DNA of 64,000 nucleotides from the NCBI RefSeq assembly GCF_900143085.1, contig NZ_FRCZ01000011.1, positions 1-64,000 on the forward strand, given 5' to 3'. Numbering within the stretch: the first letter of the stretch is position 1; the number at the start of each line of letters is the position of its first letter. Below the pieces are notes generated by a model. The model was not told the origin of the DNA and did no database searches. It saw only the letters and a list, made by a program, of their open reading frames with translations. Source of the stretch: Gracilibacillus kekensis. GTDB taxonomy: Bacteria; Bacillota; Bacilli; Bacillales; Amphibacillaceae. Positions 37,795 through 51,395 of the stretch are shown piece by piece. A program made the translations under genes and the position numbers.

Positions 37795-37823
37795 ATTATA
37801 TAGGTTTCCACAGGCGATTGCAA
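37795..37823 (-). promoter_or_regulatory. Sigma-A promoter of the S10-spc-alpha cluster
   Basis: On the minus strand, TTGCAA (37818-37823), 17 bp, a perfect TATAAT (37795-37800). Probably the main promoter for about 14 kb of ribosomal genes. Confidence 0.85.
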
Positions 37824-37997
37824 CATTTTATGCATATTTTTTTAGATTTTTTCTCAACAATCAACCATCAGTCAAATACCATTATCCTACATTCAATTTG
37901 CCAACAAAAACACTCAACTTCACTTCTTACACAAAAGAAGAAAAGTGTGAGATTTTTGTGGTGAAAGAATTTTGAGAATTTGTAACTGTTATGAATG

Positions 37998-38126
37998 CGC
38001 TTCGGCTTGCCCACTTCCCTTTCCGTGGGGTTTTCTCTTCAGCTAACTTTTTCAAGCAAAGAACGAATGAAAAAGTGGATCTTCAGAAAAAACTGTTCCA
38101 CAGGAGTTGAAGTGGGCACCTACGCT
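37998..38126. repeat. R2 palindromic element, copy 1
   Basis: Outer arms CTTGCCCACTTC / GAAGTGGGCACC flank an inner hairpin built on AGCTAACTTTTTCAAGCAAA and AAAAAGTGGATCTT. The inner block recurs at 38299-38418 (opposite orientation) and 60763-60891. Confidence 0.8.
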
Positions 38127-38298
38127 TTGTGAGACTCTACAAAATTGGCAAATGCTTAAAGTTTGGGTGATATCACTAACAAGCAATCAAATTATATTGA
38201 AACTACTAGTAAGTAATGAAAAGAAAAATTGGTAGATGATTGTTCACAAGGCAAGCATGTCTGTTCTTGCTCTAATTGTAGAACATAAAATAGCGCAG

Positions 38299-38418
38299 GC
38301 GTCCGCTTTCACTCCAGCGGGATGTTTTTATCCTAAGATCCACTTTTAAAGCGAACTTTGCTTAAAAAGTTAGCTTAGGATAAAAACCCGCGGAAAGGGA
38401 AGCGGACAAGCCGGAGCG
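38299..38418. repeat. R2 palindromic element, copy 2 (inverted relative to copy 1)
   Basis: Outer arms GTCCGCTTTC / GGGAAGCGGAC; a perfect 14-bp stem GTTTTTATCCTAAG (38324-38337) / CTTAGGATAAAAAC (38374-38387); inner AGATCCACTTTTAAAG and CTTAAAAAGTTAGCT are the reverse complement of the copy 1 core. The 170 bp between copies 1 and 2 are AT-rich with nothing recognised. Confidence 0.85.
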
Positions 38419-38510
38419 ATTGCAAAGCACAAGCAAAATCTCAACATTACCACTTCAGTTATGTCATATTTTCCTTCTTTAAGACTGTGGTCATTCTATT
38501 TGCAAAGAAA

Positions 38511-38541
38511 AAGCAGGTAGCGTTTGGCTACCTGCTTTTTT
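38511..38541 (-). terminator. Intrinsic terminator of tuf
   Basis: On the minus strand, AAGCAGGTAG / CTACCTGCTT (10-bp stem, 38528-38537 with 38511-38520) followed by a T-rich run. Confidence 0.93.
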
Positions 38542-38553
38542 GTATGTCATTGA

Positions 38554-39744
<1,191 letters not shown>

Positions 39745-39798
39745 GTATATTTCCTCCTTTAGATAAGTAAAAATTTATTTTATATTTTCATGTATATC

Positions 39799-39823
39799 GG
39801 CTTAGAAAATAGAATCCTAAGCC
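39799..39823 (-). other. Hairpin in the tuf 5' leader
   Basis: GGCTTAG (39817-39823) pairs with CTAAGCC (39799-39805) on the minus strand between the tuf promoter and its ribosome-binding site. No T-tract; probably an mRNA-stabilising 5' structure. Confidence 0.45.
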
Positions 39824-39824
39824 T

Positions 39825-39852
39825 ATAATACAAGTTATACTTTAGATTGCAA
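39825..39852 (-). promoter_or_regulatory. Sigma-A promoter of tuf
   Basis: On the minus strand, TTGCAA (39847-39852), 16 bp, TATTAT (39825-39830), starting just after the fusA stop. Confidence 0.65.
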
Positions 39853-39862
39853 AAAAAATCAA

Positions 39863-41941
39863 TTATTCACCAGCATTTTTCTTAACAATTTCTTCTGAAA
39901 TGCTCTTCGGTACTTCTTCATAATGATCAAAGTGCATTGTATAGGTACCACGACCTTGAGTGTTAGAACGTAAGGCAGTTGCATAACCAAACATTTCTGA
40001 AAGTGGAACAAATGCTTTTACCACTTGCGCTGGTCCTCGTGCTTCCATACCTTCCACTCGTCCACGGCGAGAGGTCACATCACCCATAATATCACCCATG
40101 TATTCTTCTGGGATCACCACTTCAACTTTCATCATTGGTTCAAGAAGTACTGGATTACATTTGTTTTTAGCTGCCTTTAATGCCATTGATGCTGCTACTT
40201 TAAATGCTGTTTCGTTAGAGTCAACATCATGGTAACTACCATCATATAATGTAGCTTTTACATCAATTAGCGGGTAACCAGCAACTACACCATTTTCCAG
40301 TGACTCTTTAATACCTTGTTCAACAGAAGGAATGTACTCACGTGGTACAACACCACCAGTAATTTTGTTGACGAATTCGTATCCTGCGCCTTCTTCGTTA
40401 GGTTCAAATTTAACCCAAACGTGACCAAATTGACCACGACCACCAGATTGGCGAACGAATTTTCCTTCTACTTCAGCCGAACTACGGAATGTTTCACGAT
40501 AAGACACTTGTGGTGCACCAACGTTAGCTTCTACTTTAAACTCACGCTTCATACGGTCCACTATAATATCAAGGTGAAGCTCACCCATACCAGAAATGAT
40601 CGTTTGACCAGTTTCTGTGTTTGTTTCTGTTTTAAAAGTAGGATCTTCTTCTGCCAATTTTCCTAAGGCAATTGACATTTTATCCTGATCGGCTTTTGAT
40701 TTTGGTTCAATTGCAACTGAGATAACTGGATCAGGAAAGTCCATAGATTCTAGAATCACGAGGCTTTTCTCATCACATAGAGTATCACCAGTACTAGTAT
40801 CTTTCAATCCAACTGCACCAGCTATATCACCTGCATAAACTTCTGGAATTTCCTCACGAGAGTTTGCGTGCATTTGCAGGATACGTCCTACACGTTCACG
40901 TTTATCTTTCGTTGAGTTTTTTACGTATGAACCAGACTTTAATGTACCAGAGTATACGCGGAAGAATGTAAGCTTACCAACAAAAGGATCTGTTGCTACT
41001 TTAAACGCTAATGCAGAGAATGGCTCTTTGTCATCAGCCTTACGAACTACTTCTTCTTCTGTTTGTGGTACATGACCTTCAATTGGAGGGATATCTAATG
41101 GTGATGGAAGATAATCTACTACACCATCAATTAGTAATTGTACCCCTTTGTTTTTGAATGCTGAACCACAGAACACTGGATAGAATTCAACACTTAGAGT
41201 TGCTTTACGTACAGCAGCTCTTATTTCATCATTAGAAAATTCTTCACCTTCTAGATAGCGTTCCATAAGATCTTCATCAACTTCAGCAACTGCTTCTATT
41301 AGGCTCGTACGGTATTCTTCAGCTTGTTCTTTATATTCTTCAGGAATTTCTCTCGCTTCAGTACGAGTTCCTAAATCATCTTCATAGAAGTAAGCTTCCA
41401 TTGTAATTAAATCGATGATACCATCAAATTCATCTTCAGCACCAATAGGAAGTTGTACAGGGTGAGCGTTTGCTCCCAGACGATCTCCTAAAGTACCTAC
41501 TGAATAAATGAAGTCTGCACCTACTTTATCCATTTTGTTTACAAAAACAACACGTGGTACACCGTAGGTTGTTGCTTGACGCCAAACTGTTTCCGTTTGA
41601 GGCTCCACACCAGATTGTGCATCTAGTACGGCAACCGCACCATCAAGTACACGTAATGAACGTTCAACTTCCACTGTGAAGTCTACGTGTCCAGGTGTAT
41701 CGATAATGTTTATGCGGTGACCTTTCCACTGTGCAGTTGTCGCTGCGGAAGTAATTGTAATACCGCGTTCTTGCTCTTGCTCCATCCAGTCCATTTGAGA
41801 AGCACCTTCATGTGTTTCCCCAATTTTATGGATACGTCCCGTATAGAATAAAATACGCTCTGTTGCAGTAGTTTTACCAGCATCGATGTGAGCCATGATA
41901 CCGATATTACGTGTTTTCTCCAAGGAGAACTCTCTTGGCAT
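39863..41941 (-). CDS. fusA: Elongation factor G
   Basis: 692 residues; GTPase motifs [17 protein letters not shown] and NKMDKVGAD, and domain IV with [18 protein letters not shown]. It catalyses translocation and, with RRF, ribosome recycling. 38 bp after rpsG. No departure from the family was seen. Confidence 0.99.
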   Translation of the reverse strand: MPREFSLEKTRNIGIMAHIDAGKTTATERILFYTGRIHKIGETHEGASQMDWMEQEQERGITITSAATTAQWKGHRINIIDTPGHVDFTVEVERSLRVLDGAVAVLDAQSGVEPQTETVWRQATTYGVPRVVFVNKMDKVGADFIYSVGTLGDRLGANAHPVQLPIGAEDEFDGIIDLITMEAYFYEDDLGTRTEAREIPEEYKEQAEEYRTSLIEAVAEVDEDLMERYLEGEEFSNDEIRAAVRKATLSVEFYPVFCGSAFKNKGVQLLIDGVVDYLPSPLDIPPIEGHVPQTEEEVVRKADDKEPFSALAFKVATDPFVGKLTFFRVYSGTLKSGSYVKNSTKDKRERVGRILQMHANSREEIPEVYAGDIAGAVGLKDTSTGDTLCDEKSLVILESMDFPDPVISVAIEPKSKADQDKMSIALGKLAEEDPTFKTETNTETGQTIISGMGELHLDIIVDRMKREFKVEANVGAPQVSYRETFRSSAEVEGKFVRQSGGRGQFGHVWVKFEPNEEGAGYEFVNKITGGVVPREYIPSVEQGIKESLENGVVAGYPLIDVKATLYDGSYHDVDSNETAFKVAASMALKAAKNKCNPVLLEPMMKVEVVIPEEYMGDIMGDVTSRRGRVEGMEARGPAQVVKAFVPLSEMFGYATALRSNTQGRGTYTMHFDHYEEVPKSISEEIVKKNAGE

Positions 41942-41979
41942 GAATCTTTCTCCTTCCTATAACGAATATAGTATGTTTT

Positions 41980-42450
41980 TTACCAGCGATAGTGAGCAAA
42001 TGCTTTATTTGCTTCAGCCATTTTGTGCATATCTTCGCGTTTTTTCACTGATGCACCAGTGTTGTTAGAAGCATCTAGAATTTCATTAGCTAAACGCTCT
42101 TCCATTGTTTTTTCCCCGCGCAAACGAGAATAGTTTACAATATAACGCAATCCAAGAGCTTGGCGACGTTCAGGTCTAACTTCAACCGGTACTTGGTAGT
42201 TAGAACCACCAACACGACGCGCACGCACTTCAAGAACTGGCATTACATTTTTCATTGCTTGTTCAAAAGCATCCATAGCGTTTTGACCGCTACGTTCTTG
42301 TACTAATTCAAACGCACGATATAATATCTTTTGTGCTTTACCTCTTTTTCCATCAACCATAATTTGATTGATTAAACGTGTAACAAGTTTTGAATTGTAT
42401 AACGGATCTGGTAAGACATCACGCTTTGGTACTGGTCCTTTACGTGGCAT
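41980..42450 (-). CDS. rpsG: 30S ribosomal protein S7
   Basis: 156 residues; [20 protein letters not shown] start and [20 protein letters not shown]. It nucleates 30S head assembly and lines the mRNA exit near the E site. 38 bp after rpsL. Confidence 0.99.
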   Translation of the reverse strand: MPRKGPVPKRDVLPDPLYNSKLVTRLINQIMVDGKRGKAQKILYRAFELVQERSGQNAMDAFEQAMKNVMPVLEVRARRVGGSNYQVPVEVRPERRQALGLRYIVNYSRLRGEKTMEERLANEILDASNNTGASVKKREDMHKMAEANKAFAHYRW

Positions 42451-42488
42451 ATCTTCCCCTCCTTCCTATTCTATTATTTTAAAAAGCA

Positions 42489-42902
42489 TTATTTTTTCGG
42501 TTTTTTCGCACCGTATTTAGAACGGCCTTGCATACGTCCTTCAACACCTGAAGTATCAAGTGCTCCACGAACGATATGATAACGAACCCCTGGTAAGTCC
42601 TTTACACGACCACCACGAATTAATACAACACTGTGTTCTTGTAGATTGTGACCAATTCCAGGAATGTATGCTGTTACCTCGATTTGATTAGACAAACGAA
42701 CACGCGCATATTTACGAAGGGCAGAGTTTGGTTTCTTTGGTGTTAGGGTACCAACACGAGTACATACACCACGTTTTTGCGGTGCGGACTGGTCAGTCGC
42801 TACCTTTTTACGGCTATTATAACCTTTATTCAAGGCTGGTGAGTCAGATTTTTTTGACTTTGTCACACGGCCTTTACGCACTAATTGATTAATAGTTGGC
42901 AT
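42489..42902 (-). CDS. rpsL: 30S ribosomal protein S12
   Basis: 137 residues; [11 protein letters not shown] start, decoding loops [17 protein letters not shown] and [17 protein letters not shown]. The lysine of PKKPNS that determines streptomycin sensitivity is wild-type-like. First of the rpsL-rpsG-fusA string. Confidence 0.99.
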   Translation of the reverse strand: MPTINQLVRKGRVTKSKKSDSPALNKGYNSRKKVATDQSAPQKRGVCTRVGTLTPKKPNSALRKYARVRLSNQIEVTAYIPGIGHNLQEHSVVLIRGGRVKDLPGVRYHIVRGALDTSGVEGRMQGRSKYGAKKPKK

Positions 42903-43001
42903 CTATATTTCCTCCTCTCTTTTTTAAAGATGTAATACCACACATCCAGGTGGTTCATAATAGAGCAAAAAACAAAGTCTTCGCAAAAGATTGCCAAAAC
43001 T

Positions 43002-43253
43002 TTATTGTTTGATCGCTACTGTTGCTGCACCTACATCTATTCCACATGCTTTCCCTAGTTTTTTCATAGAATCCACATAGAAAAATGGAACATTATGATC
43101 GGATGCAAGCCGTGACACTTTGCTAGTAATATGCAAGTCTGCATCATTAGCAATGATCACTTCTTTTGCCTGACCATTTTTTATGGCTTTCAACACTTGT
43201 TTTGTTCCGATTATCTTGTCAGTGTTTATCTGTGCCACTTTTTCATAAGACAT
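43002..43253 (-). CDS. rplGB: L7Ae-like ribosome-associated protein (RplGB/YbxF)
   Basis: 83 residues of the L7Ae/L30e kink-turn binding fold ([29 protein letters not shown]). It sits between rpoC and rpsL as in Bacillus. The ATG at 43253 follows GGAGG by 8 nt; a TTG five codons earlier overlaps that site. The homologue binds K-turn RNA in vitro; its ribosomal role is not settled. Confidence 0.92.
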   Translation of the reverse strand: MSYEKVAQINTDKIIGTKQVLKAIKNGQAKEVIIANDADLHITSKVSRLASDHNVPFFYVDSMKKLGKACGIDVGAATVAIKQ

Positions 43254-43505
43254 GTGTATATCCTCCAAAGTAACAAGGATAACGGAAGCACCTTAAATAT
43301 ACTATCATCACAAAAAATTAATGTCAACTTATATTTTGAAAAAACAGTAATAATTTAAAGTGTTTCGCTCATCCATTGTTTTCTATCAAGTAAAAGATAT
43401 AGGTGGATTCCTGCAATATGCTTCGCAGGTAATCTTATATCACCTTGTCCGTACTACCCTCAATGGAAAGATTTACGTTATAGAGAAACGTTAAATGGCG
43501 GGTAA

Positions 43506-43574
43506 ACGGAAGCTGACTTCCTGATAAATTTCGCAGAGCATATTGGGAGTTTAAAACTCCCAATGTCTCACTTT
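43506..43574. repeat. R3 palindromic element after rpoC
   Basis: Contains ACGGAAGCTGACTTCCTGAT, AAATTTCGC and the palindrome ATTGGGAGTTT / AAACTCCCAAT (43542-43564) followed by GTCTCACTTT, the same modules as the R3 copies at 4174-4384 in opposite orientation. It may double as the rpoC transcript end. The remainder of the 43254-43505 gap shows nothing gene-like. Confidence 0.65.
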
Positions 43575-46500
43575 ATTGTGTTATTTCTTCTTCCGATTCA
43601 ACGTCAGGAACCTTGGTCGGATCTACTGCTAATTTCTCTTGAATGCGACGGTAGCGTTGCATTCCGGTACCAGCAGGAACAAGTTTACCAATAATAACAT
43701 TCTCTTTAAGACCTAATAATTCATCACGTTTTCCTTTTATAGCAGCATCCGTTAAGACTCTTGTCGTCTCTTGGAAAGAAGCAGCTGATAGGAATGAGTC
43801 TGTTTCAAGAGATGCTTTGGTAATACCTAATAGAACCGGTCGACCTACTGCCGGTTGACCACCAGTTAACAGAGATTGTTTGTTGGCATCCTTGAATTGG
43901 TGTATTTCAAGTAGAGAACCAGGGAGTACTTCTGTATCACCAGCATCAGCAACACGGACTTTACGAAGCATTTGTCTAACCATTACTTCCACGTGTTTAT
44001 CGCCGATTTCTACCCCTTGCATACGATATACTTTTTGTACTTCTTTTAGAAGATACGATTGTACACCGTCAATACCTTGAATTTTTAGCAATTCTTTCGG
44101 ATCGATAGAACCTTCTGTTAGTGCTTGACCAGCTTCGACTTCATCACCGATAGAAACTTTTAGTCTTGCACCATATGGCGCAGTATATGTTTTCGTTTCT
44201 ACGGCACCTTGGACAATTATTTCTTGTTTATCTTTTACTTCAGTAACGTCTTGGACAGTACCGAAAATTTCTGATATAACAGCTTGCCCTTTTGGATTAC
44301 GCGCTTCGAAAATTTCCTGAATACGCGGTAAACCTTGGGTAATATCGCTACCGGCAACCCCACCTGTGTGGAATGTACGCATCGTTAACTGTGTACCTGG
44401 TTCACCGATGGATTGTGCAGCAATAATACCTACCGCTTCACCAACCTCAACTTCTTCTCCTGTTGCCAGGTTACGACCATAACATTTTTTACATGCACCA
44501 TGCTTGGTGTTACAAGTAAAGACAGTACGGATGATTACTTCCTCAATTCCTGATTCCACAATCTCTTTGGCCGCGTCTTCTGTGATTACTTCATTTTTTG
44601 CTACGATTATATCATTTGTTTCAGGATGGCTAACGTTTTGGAACGCTGTTCTTCCAATTAGTCGATCGATTAATGGTTCGATTAATTCTGTACCTTCCTT
44701 AATAGACGATACCGTTAAACCACGATCTGTTCCACAATCTTCTTCACGGATGATAACATCTTGCGCAACATCTACAAGACGTCTGGTTAAATAACCCGAA
44801 TCCGCTGTTTTCAGTGCAGTATCGGCAAGACCTTTACGCGCACCGTGAGTTGAAATAAAGTATTCTAATACTGTTAAACCTTCACGGAAACTTGATTTAA
44901 TCGGTAATTCAATAATTCGACCAGCCGGGTTGGCCATTAGACCACGCATACCTGCTAACTGTGTAAAGTTAGACGCATTACCACGAGCACCTGAGTCACT
45001 CATCATAAAGATCGGGTTACGAGGGTTTAAAGATTTCATCAACTTATCTTGAATCGTATCTTTCGCTCCAGACCAAATCGAAATAACACGGTCATAGCGT
45101 TCCTCATCTGTAATTAAACCTCTGCGGAATTGTTTAAGGACTTTATCAACTTTTTCCTGTGCTTCCGCTAAAATTGTTTCTTTTTCAGAGAGTACTACAA
45201 TGTCTGAAACCCCAACTGTAATACCTGCTTTCGTTGAGTATGCAAAACCTAAGTCTTTCATACGGTCAAGCATTTTCGATGTTTCACTGATTTTGAACTT
45301 CTTAAATACTTCTGCAATGATATCTCCCAGGATACCTTTTTTGAAAGGTAAGAGGGTTTCACGTTTAGCAATATCTTCTTTAATATTCACACCAGGTTCA
45401 ACAAAATATTTATCAGGTGTTGCAATTTCTAAGTTGGTTTGAGTCGGTTCATTCATATATGGGAATGATTCAGGCAGCATATCATTAAATATTAATTTTC
45501 CGACAGTTGTAATCATCAATTTCTCTGTTTGTTCTTTCGTGAAAGATTCTTTATTTAAAGAACGTGGGTGAATAGCCACTCTTGTGTGCAAGTGTACATA
45601 CCCGTTATGATAAGCAATTAATGCCTCATTAAGATCTTTAAATACCATACCTTCACCAATTGCATTTTCTCGTTCCAACGTTAAATAATAGTTTCCTAAT
45701 ACCATATCCTGTGATGGCGTAACTACTGGCTTACCATCTTTAGGGTTTAAGATATTTTGAGCTGCAAGCATTAAAATACGTGCTTCCGCTTGAGCTTCTG
45801 CAGATAATGGTACGTGTACCGCCATCTGGTCACCATCAAAGTCAGCGTTATATGCTGTACATACAAGTGGATGCAGACGTATCGCACGACCTTCTACTAA
45901 AGTTGGCTCAAATGCCTGGATACCTAAACGGTGAAGCGTTGGTGCACGGTTTAATAGTACTGGATGTTCTCTAATAACATCTTCAAGTACATCCCATACT
46001 TCTTCATGTAATCTTTCAATTTTACGTTTTGCCGATTTAATATTGTGAGCCAAGCCTCGATCAACTAGCTCCTTCATAATAAACGGTTTAAATAGTTCTA
46101 CTGCCATTTCTTTCGGCAATCCACACTGATACATCTTTAAATGTGGGCCAACGACAATTACAGAACGACCAGAATAGTCCACACGTTTACCTAATAAGTT
46201 TTGACGGAAACGCCCTTGTTTCCCTTTCAACATATGTGACAAAGATTTTAATGGGCGGTTACCTGGTCCTGTAACAGGACGGCCACGACGACCATTATCA
46301 ATCAATGCATCAACTGCTTCTTGGAGCATTCTTTTTTCATTTTGCACAATGATACTAGGCGCACCAAGGTCTAATAATCTTTTTAAACGATTATTACGGT
46401 TGATCACACGACGATATAGATCGTTTAAATCAGATGTAGCAAAACGTCCACCATCAAGTTGCACCATTGGTCTTAATTCAGGTGGGATAATTGGTAAAAC

Positions 46501-47187
46501 GTCCATTATCATCCAACTAGGATCGTTTCCTGAATTACGGAATGCTTCTAAAACTTCCAGACGCTTTATCGCTCTTGTTCTACGTTGACCTTGTGCAGAT
46601 TTTAACTCTTCACGAAGTAAGTCTACTTCTTTATCAAGATCGATATCTTGTAAAATCTTCTTAATAGCCTCTGCACCCATTTGTGCTTTGAATGAATTAC
46701 CATACTTATCACGATAGGCGCGGAATTCTTTTTCCGAAAGTAATTGTTTCTTTTCCAATGCTGTGTCTCCCGCATCCGTTACAATGTATGCTGCAAAATA
46801 AATTACTTCCTCCAATGCACGAGGAGACATGTCTAAAACTAAGCCCATTCGGCTTGGGATACCTTTAAAGTACCAAATATGTGATACTGGTGCCGCTAAT
46901 TCAATATGACCCATTCGTTCACGACGAACTTTAGCTTTCGTTACTTCTACACCACATCGATCACAGACAACACCTTTATATCTGACACGCTTATACTTTC
47001 CACAATGGCACTCCCAGTCCTTTTGCGGACCAAAGATACGCTCGCAAAACAAGCCATCTTTTTCTGGTTTTAATGTACGATAATTAATTGTTTCTGGTTT
47101 TTTCACTTCACCAAATGACCACGAACGAATCTTATTTGGTGACGCTAATCCTATCTTCATATATTCAAAATTATTTACATCTAACAA
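43573..47187 (-). CDS. rpoC: RNA polymerase subunit beta'
   Basis: 1204 residues. TTG at 47187 ([17 protein letters not shown]) follows AAGGGAGG by 8 nt and matches the TTG start of B. subtilis rpoC; the frame extends further upstream without a site. N-terminal zinc site ([20 protein letters not shown]), active-site [12 protein letters not shown], trigger-loop region, and second zinc cluster (CGTDRGLTV ... [13 protein letters not shown]). An R3 repeat follows the stop. Confidence 0.98.
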   Translation of the reverse strand: MLDVNNFEYMKIGLASPNKIRSWSFGEVKKPETINYRTLKPEKDGLFCERIFGPQKDWECHCGKYKRVRYKGVVCDRCGVEVTKAKVRRERMGHIELAAPVSHIWYFKGIPSRMGLVLDMSPRALEEVIYFAAYIVTDAGDTALEKKQLLSEKEFRAYRDKYGNSFKAQMGAEAIKKILQDIDLDKEVDLLREELKSAQGQRRTRAIKRLEVLEAFRNSGNDPSWMIMDVLPIIPPELRPMVQLDGGRFATSDLNDLYRRVINRNNRLKRLLDLGAPSIIVQNEKRMLQEAVDALIDNGRRGRPVTGPGNRPLKSLSHMLKGKQGRFRQNLLGKRVDYSGRSVIVVGPHLKMYQCGLPKEMAVELFKPFIMKELVDRGLAHNIKSAKRKIERLHEEVWDVLEDVIREHPVLLNRAPTLHRLGIQAFEPTLVEGRAIRLHPLVCTAYNADFDGDQMAVHVPLSAEAQAEARILMLAAQNILNPKDGKPVVTPSQDMVLGNYYLTLERENAIGEGMVFKDLNEALIAYHNGYVHLHTRVAIHPRSLNKESFTKEQTEKLMITTVGKLIFNDMLPESFPYMNEPTQTNLEIATPDKYFVEPGVNIKEDIAKRETLLPFKKGILGDIIAEVFKKFKISETSKMLDRMKDLGFAYSTKAGITVGVSDIVVLSEKETILAEAQEKVDKVLKQFRRGLITDEERYDRVISIWSGAKDTIQDKLMKSLNPRNPIFMMSDSGARGNASNFTQLAGMRGLMANPAGRIIELPIKSSFREGLTVLEYFISTHGARKGLADTALKTADSGYLTRRLVDVAQDVIIREEDCGTDRGLTVSSIKEGTELIEPLIDRLIGRTAFQNVSHPETNDIIVAKNEVITEDAAKEIVESGIEEVIIRTVFTCNTKHGACKKCYGRNLATGEEVEVGEAVGIIAAQSIGEPGTQLTMRTFHTGGVAGSDITQGLPRIQEIFEARNPKGQAVISEIFGTVQDVTEVKDKQEIIVQGAVETKTYTAPYGARLKVSIGDEVEAGQALTEGSIDPKELLKIQGIDGVQSYLLKEVQKVYRMQGVEIGDKHVEVMVRQMLRKVRVADAGDTEVLPGSLLEIHQFKDANKQSLLTGGQPAVGRPVLLGITKASLETDSFLSAASFQETTRVLTDAAIKGKRDELLGLKENVIIGKLVPAGTGMQRYRRIQEKLAVDPTKVPDVESEEEITQ

Positions 47188-47288
47188 GGGGTCAACCTCC
47201 CTTTTGTCTTTGGGTTTTTCATTCACTTTGCTATTTATCACGGTGCTAACTGTCCGCAAGAATCCACTTCATGCTTTTTAAAAATAGC

Positions 47289-47336
47289 AATGAAGGTTAG
47301 CGGTGAGGTCAGTAACTCCTGATAAATTTCACTTTA
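47289..47336. repeat. R3-related module between rpoB and rpoC
   Basis: CAATGAAGGTTAGCGGTGAG, GTCAGTAACTCCTGATAAAT and TTCACTTT share the GGTTAGCG and CCTGATAAATTTC blocks of the R3 family but lack its central long hairpin. It sits inside the rpoBC transcript. Confidence 0.55.
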
Positions 47337-47350
47337 TAGAGACAATTCAC

Positions 47351-47382
47351 ACCCGATCACCCTTTGATAAGATTGATCGGGT
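47351..47382 (-). other. Hairpin after rpoB
   Basis: ACCCGATCA (47351-47359) / TGATCGGGT (47374-47382), a perfect 9-bp stem without a T-tract. Possibly a processing or partial attenuation structure between rpoB and rpoC. Confidence 0.5.
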
Positions 47383-47410
47383 TAGAATTCTTACACTTTC
47401 ATTATTTAGA

Positions 47411-50400
47411 TCAGCTAGTAGTTTCTTCTATTTCTAAGTTGAAATTATCGGCTGATTGCGAATCGTCATCTTCATCATCCCGAAGTTCTATTTCTTGCTC
47501 ATCACCAGATAACATCTTAACGTCCATACCTAGACTTTGTAACTCTTTAATCAATACTTTAAACGATTCAGGAATACCAGGTTCAGGTACATTATCACCC
47601 TTAACGATTGCTTCATAAGTCTTCACACGACCTACTGTATCATCAGATTTCACCGTTAAGATTTCTTGTAACGTATAGGCAGCACCATATGCCTCTAGTG
47701 CCCATACCTCCATCTCACCAAAACGCTGACCACCGAACTGTGCTTTACCACCTAGCGGTTGTTGCGTAACAAGTGAATAAGGACCTGTAGAACGTGCATG
47801 CAATTTATCATCAACCATGTGCGCAAGTTTGATCATATACATAACACCAACAGACACACGATTATCAAATGGTTCACCTGTACGTCCATCGTACAGAATC
47901 GATTTCGCATCTTTTGGCAGACCTGCTTCCGCTAACGTGTCCCACACATCTTCTTCATTCGCACCGTCAAATACTGGTGAAGCGACATGAATGCCAAGTT
48001 GTCTTGCAGCCATACCTAAGTGCAGCTCAAGCACCTGACCGATGTTCATACGAGAAGGAACCCCTAATGGGTTTAACATAATATCAATTGGTGTACCATC
48101 AGGTAAGAAAGGCATATCTTCTTCAGGTAATATCTTAGAGATAACCCCTTTATTACCGTGACGACCAGCCATCTTGTCCCCTTCGTGAATTTTACGTTTT
48201 TGTACGATATAAGCACGCACTAATTGGTTTACACCTGGTGGTAGTTCGTCACCATCAGCACGGTTGAAAATCTTAACATCCAACACAATACCACCTGCAC
48301 CATGTGGCACACGAAGAGATGTATCACGAACTTCACGAGCTTTTTCACCAAATATTGCATGTAACAACCGTTCTTCAGCAGATAATTCTGTCACACCTTT
48401 TGGCGTAACTTTACCTACAAGAAGATCACCATCTTCCACTTCCGCACCAACACGGATAATGCCACGTTCGTCAAGATCACGCAGAGCATCTTCTCCAACG
48501 TTCGGGATATCACGTGTGATTTCCTCTGGCCCTAACTTGGTATCACGTGCTTCTGACTCATACTCTTCAATATGAATGGAAGTGTAGACATCATCTTTCA
48601 CAAGACGCTCACTCATGATGATCGCATCCTCATAGTTATAACCTTCCCAAGTCATAAAACCTACTAAGACGTTTTGACCAAGAGCAAGTTCCCCTTTTTC
48701 CATAGAAGGACCATCAGCCAAAATCTCACCTACTGTTACACGATCGCCTTTTGAAACGATCGGACGTTGGTTATAACAAGTACCTTGGTTCGAACGAATG
48801 AATTTCTGCAGGCGATAACGATCAAGGTCACCTTCTACTTCTTTTCCGTTCACTTCTGAGATCCGTCGCACAAGTACTTCTTTTGCTTCTACGCGTTCCA
48901 CGACACCTTCATGTTTACAGATAACAGCTGCACCTGAGTCTTTACCAGATACGTACTCCATACCTGTACCAACAATTGGTGATTTTGGTTGCATTAACGG
49001 AACAGCTTGACGTTGCATGTTAGCACCCATAAGCGCACGGTTAGAGTCATCATTTTCCAAGAAAGGAATACATGCTGTCGCGGCTGACACAACCTGCTTA
49101 GGTGAAACGTCCATATAATCTAATTTTTCACGTTTTACAATTGTGTTTTCACCACGGAACCTTGCGATAACTTCTTCATCTGTAAATGTTCCATCTTCAT
49201 TAAGTTTGGCATTCGCCTGAGCTACTACATAGTTATCTTCTTCATCTGCCGTCAGGTAATCCATTTGGGATGTTACTCGCCCTGTTTCTGGATCGACACG
49301 ACGATAAGGCGTTTCAATAAAACCAAATTTATTTACTTTTGCATAAGATGATAACGAGTTAATCAACCCAATATTTGGACCCTCAGGAGTTTCAATCGGA
49401 CACATACGACCATAGTGTGAATAGTGAACGTCACGCACTTCAAAACCAGCACGCTCACGTGTTAAACCACCTGGTCCCAATGCAGATAAACGTCTTTTAT
49501 GTGTTAATTCTGCTAACGGGTTCGTTTGATCCATAAACTGAGATAACTGAGAGCTACCAAAGAATTCTTTAATAGATGCAATAACCGGTCGAATGTTAAT
49601 TAATTGTTGTGGTGTGATCGATGATGTATCTTGAATCGACATTCTCTCACGTACCACACGCTCCATCCGGGACAAACCAATTCTGAATTGATTTTGTAAT
49701 AACTCACCTACTGAACGAAGACGACGGTTACCTAAATGATCAATATCATCTGTATCTCCTACTTCATGCAAAATATTAAAGAAGTAGCTAATAGCTGATA
49801 GAATATCTCCAGGCGTAATGTTTTTAATACCATCATCCACATTACAGTTACCTAATACATTTAACGTTTTTTCCCCTTCAGGGTCTGTCGGATCCATAAT
49901 TTTTATAGATTGCACCCGAATTGGTTCCTCTAATACACCTTCATTCGGTTCTAGCGCTCTTTCTCCAAAACGATCTTCATCAGAGTCTAGTATAGGTAAT
50001 ATTTTATCTAACAAACGTCTATCTAACTTATCTCCTTTATTTGCAATTACTTCACCAGTTTCAGTATCTACTAGTGGTTCTGCAAGGATTTGATTAAATA
50101 AACGGTTCTTTATGTGTAATTTTTTGTTGATTTTATAACGGCCGACATGTGCAAGGTCGTATCTTTTTGGATCAAAGAATCTTGATACCAATAGACTTTT
50201 TGCGTTTTCTACTGTTGGTGGCTCTCCAGGACGCAGGCGTTCATAGATTTCTAACAACGCCTTTTCACTTGTTTCCGTGTTGTCCTTTTCTAACGTATTT
50301 TTCAGATACTCATTCTCTCCAAAAAGATCTAATATCTCTTGATCATCTCCGAAGCCTAACGCTCTTAGTAGAACTGTGATAGGAAGTTTTCTAGTACGAT

Positions 50401-50953
50401 CGATACGTACATGAACTACATCTTTTGCATCTGTTTCGAATTCTAACCACGCACCCCTGTTAGGGATAACAGTAGCACCGAAACCGCGCTTTCCGTTTTT
50501 ATCAATTTTTTGATTAAAGTAAACGCTTGGTGAACGAACAAGCTGAGATACAATAACACGTTCTGCACCATTAATGATAAATGTTCCTGTTTCGGTCATT
50601 AATGGGAAGTCTCCCATGAAAACCTCTTGCTCTTTCACTTCACCTGTTTCGTTATTTAATAAACGAACCTTTACTCGAAGAGGAGCGTTGTATGTGACAT
50701 CTCTTTCTTTTGATTCATCGACTGGATATTTCGGTTCACCCAGACTATAATCGACAAACTCCAAGGATAAATTTCCTGCGAAATCCTCAATAGGAGAAAT
50801 ATCCTGAAACATTTCTCGTAATCCTTCATCTAGGAACCATTGATAGGATGCCGTTTGAATCTCAATTAAATTTGGTAATTCTAATACCTCGCTGATACGC
50901 GCATAGCTTCTGCGTTGGCGGTGTCGTCCGTATTGAACTAGTTGACCTGTCAA
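47411..50953 (-). CDS. rpoB: RNA polymerase subunit beta
   Basis: 1180 residues. TTG at 50953 ([20 protein letters not shown], as in B. subtilis) follows GAGGGG by 8 nt. The rifampicin pocket [20 protein letters not shown] with [11 protein letters not shown] is wild-type. Further motifs: [10 protein letters not shown] near the active centre and an acidic C-terminal tail [12 protein letters not shown] long leader with two promoters precedes it. Confidence 0.98.
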   Translation of the reverse strand: MTGQLVQYGRHRQRRSYARISEVLELPNLIEIQTASYQWFLDEGLREMFQDISPIEDFAGNLSLEFVDYSLGEPKYPVDESKERDVTYNAPLRVKVRLLNNETGEVKEQEVFMGDFPLMTETGTFIINGAERVIVSQLVRSPSVYFNQKIDKNGKRGFGATVIPNRGAWLEFETDAKDVVHVRIDRTRKLPITVLLRALGFGDDQEILDLFGENEYLKNTLEKDNTETSEKALLEIYERLRPGEPPTVENAKSLLVSRFFDPKRYDLAHVGRYKINKKLHIKNRLFNQILAEPLVDTETGEVIANKGDKLDRRLLDKILPILDSDEDRFGERALEPNEGVLEEPIRVQSIKIMDPTDPEGEKTLNVLGNCNVDDGIKNITPGDILSAISYFFNILHEVGDTDDIDHLGNRRLRSVGELLQNQFRIGLSRMERVVRERMSIQDTSSITPQQLINIRPVIASIKEFFGSSQLSQFMDQTNPLAELTHKRRLSALGPGGLTRERAGFEVRDVHYSHYGRMCPIETPEGPNIGLINSLSSYAKVNKFGFIETPYRRVDPETGRVTSQMDYLTADEEDNYVVAQANAKLNEDGTFTDEEVIARFRGENTIVKREKLDYMDVSPKQVVSAATACIPFLENDDSNRALMGANMQRQAVPLMQPKSPIVGTGMEYVSGKDSGAAVICKHEGVVERVEAKEVLVRRISEVNGKEVEGDLDRYRLQKFIRSNQGTCYNQRPIVSKGDRVTVGEILADGPSMEKGELALGQNVLVGFMTWEGYNYEDAIIMSERLVKDDVYTSIHIEEYESEARDTKLGPEEITRDIPNVGEDALRDLDERGIIRVGAEVEDGDLLVGKVTPKGVTELSAEERLLHAIFGEKAREVRDTSLRVPHGAGGIVLDVKIFNRADGDELPPGVNQLVRAYIVQKRKIHEGDKMAGRHGNKGVISKILPEEDMPFLPDGTPIDIMLNPLGVPSRMNIGQVLELHLGMAARQLGIHVASPVFDGANEEDVWDTLAEAGLPKDAKSILYDGRTGEPFDNRVSVGVMYMIKLAHMVDDKLHARSTGPYSLVTQQPLGGKAQFGGQRFGEMEVWALEAYGAAYTLQEILTVKSDDTVGRVKTYEAIVKGDNVPEPGIPESFKVLIKELQSLGMDVKMLSGDEQEIELRDDEDDDSQSADNFNLEIEETTS

Positions 50954-51145
50954 CTGATTCACCCCTCGATCAATATTAAAAGATAGTTGCTATAAAAATA
51001 GCACAAATGAAACCACACTTACCTATTTATACTTTACTTACTATAGGGCATTGACATTCTGCTATAGATCGTATAAATTTAGTAAGTGTTAAACACTCGT
51101 TCGGTTAACATACCGAACAAACCTGTGATACTTATGACACAAGTT
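50954..51145 (-). other. rpoB 5' leader with stem-loops
   Basis: Untranslated leader of about 190 nt from P2. It holds an inverted repeat TTCGGT / ACCGAA (about 51100-51120) and GCTAT / ATAGC (about 50985-51000) just before the ribosome-binding site. No T-tract terminator is evident. The upstream part (51174-51395) contains a 9-bp stem ATGTTGAAT (51307-51315) / ATTCAACAT (51348-51356). Confidence 0.5.
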
Positions 51146-51173
51146 TTTATATAGACATTCGCTAAATAAGCAA
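51146..51173 (-). promoter_or_regulatory. Possible second sigma-A promoter (P2) of rpoBC
   Basis: On the minus strand, TTGCTT (51168-51173), 16 bp, TATAAA (51146-51151). Confidence 0.5.
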
Positions 51174-51395
51174 ATGTTATTCAATTACTAATAGTTGGTA
51201 CTGTGGAAAATAATTAAAGGATTTCTAAAAGGTTACGTAGATAATATCTATTAGCTAATAGCCGTTTTATAGCGACACCAAAGATGTCAAGCATTTAAAA
51301 GTCATCATGTTGAATAGTTTTGCCTATTTTTTAAAAAAATATACATAATTCAACATTTTCACTTGACAAACCTTCCGTCCTATTGGCATTTTTCA

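Noticed and set aside
49480-49580. Possible rifampicin-resistance change in RpoB
   Set aside because: The region [20 protein letters not shown] and following residues is the same as I recall for sensitive B. subtilis.
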